Part shown: piece after piece, positions 45,928 through 52,616 of the stretch
How positions within the stretch are numbered: the stretch's first letter is position 1
Layout: each line of letters starts with the position of its first letter
The notes under the pieces: model-generated
The model's database searches: none
What the model was told of the DNA's origin: nothing
Seen by the model: only the letters and a program-made list of their open reading frames with translations
Source: Roseospirillum parvum
Lineage (GTDB): Bacteria > Pseudomonadota > Alphaproteobacteria > Rhodospirillales > Rhodospirillaceae
Length of the DNA: 64,000 nt
Assembly (NCBI RefSeq): GCF_900100455.1
Contig: NZ_FNCV01000007.1
Coordinates: forward strand, 1-64,000
Reading direction: 5' to 3'
Made by a program: the position numbers and the translations under genes

Positions 45928-46419
45928 TCACACAGGCTCGCCCTCGTCCTCGTCGATGGGAATGCCGGGGCAGCGCTTGGAGGCCCGGATGGCCAGCGCC
46001 GACTTGACGTGGGCCACGTTGGGAGCGGCGGTCAGGCGGGTGGTCAGGAAGCGCTGGTAGTCGTCCCAGTCGCGGGCCACCACCTTGAGCAGGAAGTCGA
46101 TCTCGCCGGCCAGCATGTGGCACTCGCGCACTTCCGGCCAGTCGGCGCACAGCGCCTCGAAGGACTTCAGGTCCACCTCGGCCTGGCTGTTCAGGCCGAC
46201 ATGGGCGAACACGGTGACATTGTAGCCCAGGGCCGGCGGATCGATGTCGGCATGGAAGCCCTGGATGATGCCGGCTTCCTCCAGGGCGCGCACGCGGCGC
46301 AGGCACGGCGGCGCCGAGATGCCGGCGCGGCGCGCCAGCTCCACGTTGGTCATCCGGCCATCGTCCTGCAGGTCGCGCAGAATCCGGCGGTCGATGCGGT
46401 CCAGCTTGACCCGATGCAT
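45928..46419 (-). CDS. Lrp/AsnC-family transcriptional regulator
   Basis: 163 residues: an N-terminal helix-turn-helix (LDRIDRRILRDLQDDGRMTN, then AGISAPPCLRRVRALEEAGI) and a RAM effector domain (MLAGEIDFLLKVVARDWDDY). ATG 46419 with GTGGAG upstream. It is divergent from the peroxiredoxin gene across 301 bases. The effector is unknown; amino acids are typical for the family. Confidence 0.94.
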   Translation of the reverse strand: MHRVKLDRIDRRILRDLQDDGRMTNVELARRAGISAPPCLRRVRALEEAGIIQGFHADIDPPALGYNVTVFAHVGLNSQAEVDLKSFEALCADWPEVRECHMLAGEIDFLLKVVARDWDDYQRFLTTRLTAAPNVAHVKSALAIRASKRCPGIPIDEDEGEPV

Positions 46420-46720
46420 TCGCTCCACTCGTTCAGCGCTTGGGAAGAGGTGCTTTCGCGCATCGCGGGGTGGACCGCGGCGAAAGGATGTTTCCTTGTA
46501 GTTTTCGGGGCGGGAAATTTCAATACGGCATCTTCGCCACGCCTGATAACAATCCACTGGCTGGTTGGCCAGCGGACCGGTTTTTCGCCGTCCGACGCCT
46601 TGCAGGGGCGGCTCTTCGAGCCTAATTCTGGAAGCGTGCCCCGGTCTCTTCGGGCCCGTCCGCGCGACCATGTCCGCCAGACCACGATTCCCTTGTTCCA
46701 GGAGCAGGAGAGCCCTTTCG
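46420..46720. promoter_or_regulatory. divergent promoter region between lrp-type and peroxiredoxin genes
   Basis: About 300 bases without a credible gene. The central part (46480-46560) is the most AT-rich of the area (TTTTCGGGGCGGGAAATTTC, CTGATAACAATCC), as expected for overlapping promoters. No exact operator could be assigned by eye. GGAGCAGGAG at 46701-46710 is the peroxiredoxin ribosome binding site. Confidence 0.55.
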
Positions 46721-47347
46721 ATGAGCGACAGCGCCGTTTGCCCCACCACCCTGGTCGGCCGCCCGGCCCCGGATTTCACCGCGCCGGCCGTGCTGCCCAA
46801 CAACAGCATCGACGAATCGTTCAACCTGAAGAGCTTCCTGGGCGGCAGCTACGGCTGGGTGTTCTTCTACCCGCTGGACTTCACCTTCGTCTGCCCGTCC
46901 GAGATCATCGCCCACGACCATCGGCTGGCCAAGTTCACCGAGGCCGGCTGCAAGGTGGTGGCGGTCAGCGTCGACAGCCACTTCACCCACCTGGCCTGGA
47001 AGAACACCCCGGTCAGCGACGGCGGCCTGGGCAACGTGCAGTTCCCCATGGTGGCCGACCTGACCAAGAACATCGCCCGCGACTACGGCGTGCTGCTGAA
47101 CGAGGTGGGGGTCGCCTTCCGGGGCAGCTTCCTGATCGACAAGGCCGGCATCGTGCGCCATGTCACGGTCAATGACCTGCCGCTGGGGCGCAATGTCGAC
47201 GAGGCCCTGCGCATGGTCGACGCCCTGAAATACCACGAGGAACACGGCGAGGTGTGCCCGGCCGGCTGGCAGAAGGGCGACACCGCCATGGCGGCCAGCC
47301 CGGAAGGCGTGGCGGCCTACCTGAAAGAACACGCCGAGGCCCTGTAA
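46721..47347 (+). CDS. typical 2-Cys peroxiredoxin (AhpC/Prx1 family)
   Basis: 208 residues that reduce hydrogen and organic peroxides. Peroxidatic C58 is in PLDFTFVCPSE, the supporting Thr/Arg segments are present (SVDSHFTHLAWKN), and the resolving Cys is in HGEVCPAGWQKGD. ATG 46721 after GGAGCAGGAG. trxB follows 78 bases on, suggesting that thioredoxin recycles it. There is no ahpF. Confidence 0.95.
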   Translation: MSDSAVCPTTLVGRPAPDFTAPAVLPNNSIDESFNLKSFLGGSYGWVFFYPLDFTFVCPSEIIAHDHRLAKFTEAGCKVVAVSVDSHFTHLAWKNTPVSDGGLGNVQFPMVADLTKNIARDYGVLLNEVGVAFRGSFLIDKAGIVRHVTVNDLPLGRNVDEALRMVDALKYHEEHGEVCPAGWQKGDTAMAASPEGVAAYLKEHAEAL

Positions 47348-47356
47348 GGCCCCACC

Positions 47357-47385
47357 GGCCCCGCCGCCCTCCCGGTGGCGGGGCC
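47357..47385 (+). terminator. GC-rich intergenic hairpin after the peroxiredoxin gene
   Basis: A 9-bp stem (GGCCCCGCC at 47357-47365 with GGCGGGGCC at 47377-47385) lies ten bases after the stop. No T tract follows. It may attenuate read-through into trxB or protect the mRNA end. Confidence 0.45.
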
Positions 47386-47425
47386 GTCCTCCGTTCCCGA
47401 CAGGCTTCCAGGAACCTCCAAGAAC

Positions 47426-48370
47426 ATGGCTGAACACCGTACCAAGGTGCTGATCGTCGGCTCCGGGCCGGCCGGCTGCACCGCCGCCATCTATGCCGCC
47501 CGGGCCAGCCTCGAGCCGATCATGGTGGCCGGCCTGCAGCCGGGCGGCCAGCTCACCATCACCACCGACGTGGAGAACTACCCGGGCTTCGCCGACGTCA
47601 TCCAGGGCCCCTGGCTGATGGAGCAGATGCAGCGCCAGGCCGAGCACGTGGGGGCGCGGGTGATCTACGACCTGATCACCGACATCGACACCTCCACCCG
47701 CCCCTTCCGCTGCACCGCCGACGGCGGCGACGTGTTCATCACCGACACGGTGATCATCTCGACCGGGGCCAGCGCCCGCTGGCTGGGCCTTGAGAGCGAA
47801 ACCACCTTCCAGGGCGGCGGTGTGTCGGCCTGCGCCACCTGCGACGGCTTCTTCTTCCGCGGCAAGGAGGTGTGCGTGGTCGGCGGCGGCAACACCGCGG
47901 TCGAGGAGGCCCTGTACCTGACCAACCACGCCCGCAAGGTGACCCTGATCCACCGCCGCGACGAGCTGCGGGCCGAGAAGATCCTCCAGGACCGCTTGTT
48001 CAGGAACGACCGCATCGAGGTGGTGTGGAACGCCGTGGTCGAGGAAATCCTGGGCACCCTGGGGCCGCCCAAGGTGACCGGGGTGCGCCTGAAGGACACC
48101 ACCAGCGGCGCCACCCGCGAGCTGGCCACCGATGGGGTGTTCATCGCCATCGGCCACATCCCCAACACCGATCTGTTCGTCGGCAAGCTCGACATGGACG
48201 ACAACGGCTACCTGATCACGGCGCCCGATTCCACGGCCACCAACGTGCCCGGCATCTTCGCCGCCGGCGACGTGCAGGACCACGTCTACCGCCAGGCGGT
48301 CACCGCCGCCGGCACCGGCTGCATGGCCGCCCTGGAAGCCGAACGCTTCCTGGCCGCCCAGGCCGACTGA
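47426..48370 (+). CDS. trxB: thioredoxin reductase
   Basis: 314-residue FAD/NADPH enzyme that reduces thioredoxin. FAD-binding GSGPAGCTAAIYAARA, redox-active C136-AT-C139, NADPH-binding VVGGGNTAVEEAL and the C-terminal FAD motif GIFAAGDVQD are all present. ATG 47426. After its stop a 7-bp hairpin (48380-48386 with 48396-48402) and two dispersed repeats separate it from the LysR gene. Confidence 0.97.
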   Translation: MAEHRTKVLIVGSGPAGCTAAIYAARASLEPIMVAGLQPGGQLTITTDVENYPGFADVIQGPWLMEQMQRQAEHVGARVIYDLITDIDTSTRPFRCTADGGDVFITDTVIISTGASARWLGLESETTFQGGGVSACATCDGFFFRGKEVCVVGGGNTAVEEALYLTNHARKVTLIHRRDELRAEKILQDRLFRNDRIEVVWNAVVEEILGTLGPPKVTGVRLKDTTSGATRELATDGVFIAIGHIPNTDLFVGKLDMDDNGYLITAPDSTATNVPGIFAAGDVQDHVYRQAVTAAGTGCMAALEAERFLAAQAD

Positions 48371-48420
48371 CCCGCCACCCCGGACCGGGGCTTTGGGTCC
48401 GGCCCGCAGATGGGTTATGC

Positions 48421-48464
48421 TTAGAGCATGTTCCGTGATTCATAAAGCACGGAACATGCTCTAA
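48421..48464. repeat. 17-bp perfect inverted repeat of TAGAGC type
   Basis: TTAGAGCATGTTCCGTG at 48421-48437 pairs perfectly with 48448-48464 around a 10-base loop. TAGAGCA-started hairpins of this sort are dispersed non-coding repeats in alphaproteobacteria. A related pair lies at 62.2-62.4 kb. Confidence 0.92.
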
Positions 48465-48478
48465 GGCCTTGATATTGC

Positions 48479-48523
48479 CGCAAATCGTCGTCGCGATCCG
48501 TTCCGGATCGCTCGGGATTTGCT
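48479..48523 (+). repeat. 45-bp dispersed repeat, copy 1
   Basis: A 45-base sequence (starts CGCAAATCGTCGTCGCGATC, ends CGGGATTTGCT) identical base for base to the reverse complement of 61657-61701. It contains a GATCCG-TTC-CGGATC core and nested outer arms, so it can fold. It sits about 120 bases upstream of the LysR start, in the same orientation to its downstream gene as copy 2. Confidence 0.95.
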
Positions 48524-48645
48524 CCAGAACGGCGCGGTCAGGGGAGGCACGCGCCACGGCCCCGGGGGCGGATCGCCCGGCCCCGGGAACAAACATCAGC
48601 CGCAACCGGGTCAACCGGGACCGCAAAGGGGAGGATGGCCGGCTC

Positions 48646-49587
48646 ATGCCGATCCGCCAGGGCAACCGTCTCGACTGGGACAAGCTTCGCGTTTTTCACG
48701 CCGTGGCCGAGGCGGGCAGCTTCACCCACGCCGGGGAGCGCCTGGGCCTCAGCCAGTCGGCGGTCAGCCGCCAGATTTCCGGGCTTGAGGAAAGCCTGGC
48801 CCAGAGCCTGTTCCACCGCCACGCGCGCGGCCTGATCCTGACCGAGCAGGGCGACCTTCTGTACCAGACGGTGCACGAGGTGTTCACCAAGCTGGCCTTG
48901 GTCGAGACCCAGCTTACCGAAAGCCGCGAACGGCCCACCGGGCCCCTCAAGGTGACCACCACGGTGGCCTTCGGCTCGGTCTGGCTGGCCCCCCGGGTGA
49001 AGCATTTTATCCAGGAATACCCGGAAATCGACCTGACCCTGATCCTCAACGACGGCGAACTGGATCTGGCCATGCGCGAGGCCGACGTGGCGGTGCGCTT
49101 CATGGCCCCGCGCCAGCCCGATCTGGTCAAGCGGGTGCTGCGCAGCATCTCCTACAACGTCTATGCGGCGCCCGACTACCTGCGCAAGTACGGCACGCCG
49201 CAGACCATCGAGGACATGGCCGATCACAAGGTGATCATCTACGGCGACGAGTTCCACCCGCCGGTGGAGAACATGAACTGGTTCGTCAGCGCCATCGAGA
49301 CGGCGGGCGTGCCAGTGCGGCCGGTCTTGAGGGTGAACAACATCTACAGCATGTACCGGGCGGTGCAGAGCGGCCTGGGGCTGGCCGCCCTGCCAGCCTA
49401 CCTGAGCCAGGAGGACACCAATCTGGTCCGCGTGCTGCCCCAGATGAGCGGCGACCCGATCGAGATCTACTTCGTCTATCCGGAGGAGATGCGCCACCTG
49501 AAGCGGGTCGAGGCGTTCCGCGACTTCCTGATGCGCCAGATGAGCGGCGCCCGGGCCCGGCTGACCGAAACCCCGCCGCTGGCCTGA
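48646..49587 (+). CDS. LysR-family regulator, LsrB/VtlR-like
   Basis: 313 residues: a winged helix-turn-helix (RVFHAVAEAGSFTHAGERLG, LSQSAVSRQISGLEESL) and a periplasmic-binding-like effector domain. Its place directly behind trxB matches the lsrB/vtlR locus of rhizobia, agrobacteria and Brucella, where the regulator is tied to redox and small-RNA control. That identity is inference from synteny and general similarity. ATG 48646, eleven bases after AGGGGAGG. Confidence 0.88.
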   Translation: MPIRQGNRLDWDKLRVFHAVAEAGSFTHAGERLGLSQSAVSRQISGLEESLAQSLFHRHARGLILTEQGDLLYQTVHEVFTKLALVETQLTESRERPTGPLKVTTTVAFGSVWLAPRVKHFIQEYPEIDLTLILNDGELDLAMREADVAVRFMAPRQPDLVKRVLRSISYNVYAAPDYLRKYGTPQTIEDMADHKVIIYGDEFHPPVENMNWFVSAIETAGVPVRPVLRVNNIYSMYRAVQSGLGLAALPAYLSQEDTNLVRVLPQMSGDPIEIYFVYPEEMRHLKRVEAFRDFLMRQMSGARARLTETPPLA

Positions 49588-49619
49588 CCCTGGCCCCTGG
49601 TGGCGGCCGGGCGGTGGAT

Positions 49620-49922
49620 TCAGCCGTCGGTGTGGCCGGCCGCCAGCAGGGTGCAGCCGCAGACCGGGCAGGCCATCTCGGCCAGGGCGACGCGGCGGGC
49701 CTCCTCGTCGAGGTCCGGGCGACTGTCGAGGGCCGCCTCGGCCTCGCTCAGCAGGGCCCGGTGATAGGCCTCGGCGGCGCTGCGGCAGGTGCGGTTGGCG
49801 GCGATGTCATGGGCCTCGTCGACGGTCGGGGCCTGCAGGCGAAAGGCCCGGGCGGGAGCCGCCGCCAGCAGGGCGGCAAGCCCCCCCACACCCCCCAGCA
49901 ACTGTCGGCGCAACAAGGACAT
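49620..49922 (-). CDS. small Tat-type exported protein with CPVCGC motif
   Basis: 100 residues. The N terminus (SLLRRQLLGGVGGLAALLAA, then APARA) looks like a twin-arginine signal with an AxA cleavage site. The mature part of about 75 residues is helical, has a Cys in NRTCRSAAEAYH and ends in MACPVCGCTLLAAGH, a possible metal- or heme-binding CxxCxC. I do not recognise the family. It lies 19 bases after cheR but is not an obvious chemotaxis protein. Confidence 0.68.
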   Translation of the reverse strand: MSLLRRQLLGGVGGLAALLAAAPARAFRLQAPTVDEAHDIAANRTCRSAAEAYHRALLSEAEAALDSRPDLDEEARRVALAEMACPVCGCTLLAAGHTDG

Positions 49923-49941
49923 GACCCGGATTCCTTGACGT

Positions 49942-50790
49942 TCAGCCCGCCGCCGCCCCCAGCGAGGGGCCGCTATAGCCCGGCTTCTGCACCGCGTAGA
50001 CGCCGCGCTGGCCGGGAATGGGCTTGAAGCGATCGGAAATGCCGAGCACCGTCTCCGCCCCGCCGAGGTAGAGCACCCCGTCGTCGGCCAACAGGTCGGC
50101 GATGCTGTTCAAAACCTTGGTCTTGGTCGGCTGGTCGAAGTAGATCAGCACGTTGCGGCAGAAGACCACGTCGAAGCTGCCCAGCGGCTTCAGGTCCTGC
50201 AGCAGGTTCCACGGCTTGTACTGGACCATCGAGCGGACGGCGGGATCAATCTCCCACATGTCGTCGGCTTTCTTGAAGTACTTGACCAGCATCTGGATGG
50301 GCAGGCCGCGCTGCACCTCGAACTGCGAGTAGATGCCGCGTTGCGCCTTCGAGAGGATTTCCTTGGACAGGTCGGTGCCCAGGATGTCGTGCCGCCAGCC
50401 GTTCAGCCGGGCCGCCTCCTCCTTCAGGATCATGGCCAGGGTATAGGGCTCCTGACCGCTGGAAGCGGCGGCACACCAGATGCGGAAATTCTTGCGGGTG
50501 GCCCGGGCCTTGAGCAGGTTGGGCAGCACGATCTGGCGAAACTGGTCGAACGGCTTGACGTCGCGGAAGAAAAACGACTCGTTGGTCGTCATCGCCTCGG
50601 TGACGTCGTTGGCCAGCGTCTCGTCGCGGTTGCGCAGCTGGGTGACCAGGTCCTCCAGCCCCTTGTAGCCGCGCTTGCGGGCAACCGGCATCAACCGGCT
50701 TTCCAGCAGGTAGGCTTTGTCCTTGGTCAGCACCAGACCGGAACGGTCACGGAGCATCTTGGACAGGTAGTCGAAGTCTTCCGGCTTCAT
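49942..50790 (-). CDS. cheR: chemotaxis protein methyltransferase CheR
   Basis: Methylates glutamates of chemoreceptors with SAM. 282 residues: an N-terminal helical CheR_N part (MKPEDFDYLSKMLRDRSGLV) and the methyltransferase domain with FRIWCAAASSGQEPYTLAM, ILGTDLSKEILSKA and FDVVFCRNVLIYFD. Start ATG 50790, 16 bases after cheB. It has no tetratricopeptide extension. Confidence 0.96.
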   Translation of the reverse strand: MKPEDFDYLSKMLRDRSGLVLTKDKAYLLESRLMPVARKRGYKGLEDLVTQLRNRDETLANDVTEAMTTNESFFFRDVKPFDQFRQIVLPNLLKARATRKNFRIWCAAASSGQEPYTLAMILKEEAARLNGWRHDILGTDLSKEILSKAQRGIYSQFEVQRGLPIQMLVKYFKKADDMWEIDPAVRSMVQYKPWNLLQDLKPLGSFDVVFCRNVLIYFDQPTKTKVLNSIADLLADDGVLYLGGAETVLGISDRFKPIPGQRGVYAVQKPGYSGPSLGAAAG

Positions 50791-50806
50791 GGCACCCAGC
50801 AGCCCG

Positions 50807-51979
50807 CTAACGCTTCGTGGCCAGACGATGGACGTAGGAGCCGATTTCCGACAACGGCAGAACGGCGCTGCAGATGCCCGCCTGGGCGGCCGCTCCCGGC
50901 ATGCCCCAGACAACGCTGGTCGCCTCGTCCTGGGCGACCACGGACCCCCCAGAGTCTACAACAACCTTGCCCCCCTTGGCACCATCCGATCCCATGCCCG
51001 TGAGAATGACGACCAGCAGCCGGCGACCATAGATCTGGGCCAGGCTGCGCAACATCGGATCGACCGACGGGCGGCAGAAGTTCTCTGGCGGATCCTGATT
51101 GAGGGCCAGCTTGCGCTGTGTCCCCTCCGCCTTGGCGACCATGTGGAACCCCCCCGGCGCCACGTACACCTGGCCGCCCTTGATCAGCTCGCCATCGACC
51201 CCTTCCTTGGCGCTCATGCGGGCACTGCGGGTGATGTGTTCGGCCAGGATGGTGGTGAAGGTGGCCGGCATGTGCTGGGTGATCATGATCGGCTGCGGCA
51301 CGCCACCGGCGGCGGTGATGTCGCCCAGCACCTTGAACAGGGCCTGCGGGCCGCCGGTGGAACTGCCGATGGCGATCAGGTCGGGCCGCTCGGTGGGCGG
51401 CGGACGCAACTGGAGCGGCCCCTTGAGGGACAGCGCCGAGACGGCCGGCGCGGCCGGCGTGGCCGGGGTCCCGACCGGGGTGCGCGAGCGTGGCGGGAAC
51501 AGCGGCTTGGCGAGGCCGCTCCGCTGGCGGCGCACCCGGCCCAGGGTTTTCACCTTGCTGACCAGCTCGACCGCGAAGTCCTGGCCGCCCCCCATGTCGC
51601 GCGAGGCGGTGGGCTTGGGGATGTAGTCGGCCGCCCCCTTGCTGAGCGCCGTCAGGCTGACCTCGGCGTTCTTCAGGGTGAGCGTCGAGGACATGATGAT
51701 CTTGAGGTTGGGATCGCGCTTCAGCAGTTCCGGCAGGGCGGTCAGGCCATCCATCACCGGCATCTCGATGTCGAGCACGATCACCTCGACGTCGTGGCGC
51801 TCCAGGGCCTGCACGGCCACCTGACCGTTGCCCACCGAGGCGACCACGGTGATCCCCGGGTCGGCCTGGAGAATGCGGCTCTCCAACCCGCGCACGACAG
51901 CCGAATCATCGACCACCATGACCCGGATCGGACCGTCGTCCTTGGCGCCGCCGCTGCTGGAACCGGAAACCACTGCCAA
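50807..51979 (-). CDS. cheB: chemotaxis response regulator protein-glutamate methylesterase CheB
   Basis: Demethylates and deamidates chemoreceptors when phosphorylated. 390 residues: receiver with Asp70 (VIVLDIEMPVMDG), a Pro/Ala/Arg-rich linker at about 150-200, and the esterase with Ser in GSSTGGPQ (206-207), His236 (ITQHMPATF) and Asp in LTGMGSDGAKGG. Start TTG 51979 or GTG 51973. It follows cheY after 20 bases. Confidence 0.96.
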   Translation of the reverse strand: MAVVSGSSSGGAKDDGPIRVMVVDDSAVVRGLESRILQADPGITVVASVGNGQVAVQALERHDVEVIVLDIEMPVMDGLTALPELLKRDPNLKIIMSSTLTLKNAEVSLTALSKGAADYIPKPTASRDMGGGQDFAVELVSKVKTLGRVRRQRSGLAKPLFPPRSRTPVGTPATPAAPAVSALSLKGPLQLRPPPTERPDLIAIGSSTGGPQALFKVLGDITAAGGVPQPIMITQHMPATFTTILAEHITRSARMSAKEGVDGELIKGGQVYVAPGGFHMVAKAEGTQRKLALNQDPPENFCRPSVDPMLRSLAQIYGRRLLVVILTGMGSDGAKGGKVVVDSGGSVVAQDEATSVVWGMPGAAAQAGICSAVLPLSEIGSYVHRLATKR

Positions 51980-51999
51980 ACCGAAAATCCCTTCGTCCG

Positions 52000-52368
52000 T
52001 CAGCTCAACAGACCGACCTGCACGAACTTGGTCTGCAGGATCTCACTGTCGAAGGGTTTCATGATGTACTCGTTGGCCCCGGCCTCGATCGCCTCCTGGA
52101 TGTGCTCGATGTCGTTCTCGGTGGTGCAGAAGACCACCACCGGGGCGCCGCCGCCGGGCAGCTTGCGCAACTCGCGCAGAAACTCGATGCCGTTCATCAC
52201 CGGCATGTTCCAGTCCAGCAGCACGGCATCGGGCATCGCCTGCTGGCAGGCATCAAGGGCGGCCCGGCCGTCCGCCGCCTCCAGGGTCTCGAAGCTCAAC
52301 TCCTGGAGGATCTTCTTGGCCACCATGCGGATGACCTTGGAATCATCGACGATCAAACAGGACTTCAT
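52000..52368 (-). CDS. cheY: CheY-type single-domain response regulator
   Basis: 122 residues, a bare receiver with acidic pair D8-D9, phosphoacceptor D52 (VLLDWNMPVMNG), Thr in FCTTEND and Lys104 (YIMKPF). ATG 52368; the frame runs upstream without homology. It sits between cheA and cheB and should link CheA to the flagellar motor or act as a phosphate sink. Confidence 0.95.
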   Translation of the reverse strand: MKSCLIVDDSKVIRMVAKKILQELSFETLEAADGRAALDACQQAMPDAVLLDWNMPVMNGIEFLRELRKLPGGGAPVVVFCTTENDIEHIQEAIEAGANEYIMKPFDSEILQTKFVQVGLLS

Positions 52369-52616
52369 GCCGCCTTTCCCGCCCCCGCCTGGGGCTGACT
52401 GGGTGATCCGGTGGTGATCTCGCTGGGTGAAATCCGATCCGCGAAGGTCATCAGGGTCCGCATTTTGGGCCCACACTCAGGGCCAAGTGATCGGCGGGCA
52501 ACGGGTTGCGACCACACCGGCGACCCCGCAACCTTTAAAGTCCAATTGCGCCCAAAGGTCAAGAACGGCCGCCGGAGACACACGTTCTGCGCCAAGGCTG
52601 CATTCCCGGGCCGACC

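Noticed and set aside
48469-48645. An N-terminal extension of the LysR protein reading through the 45-bp repeat
   Set aside because: The extension reads a repeat that gives the same peptide (QIVVAIRSGSLGIC) near the MFS gene, so it reflects the repeat, not a conserved protein. ATG 48646 is the sensible start.
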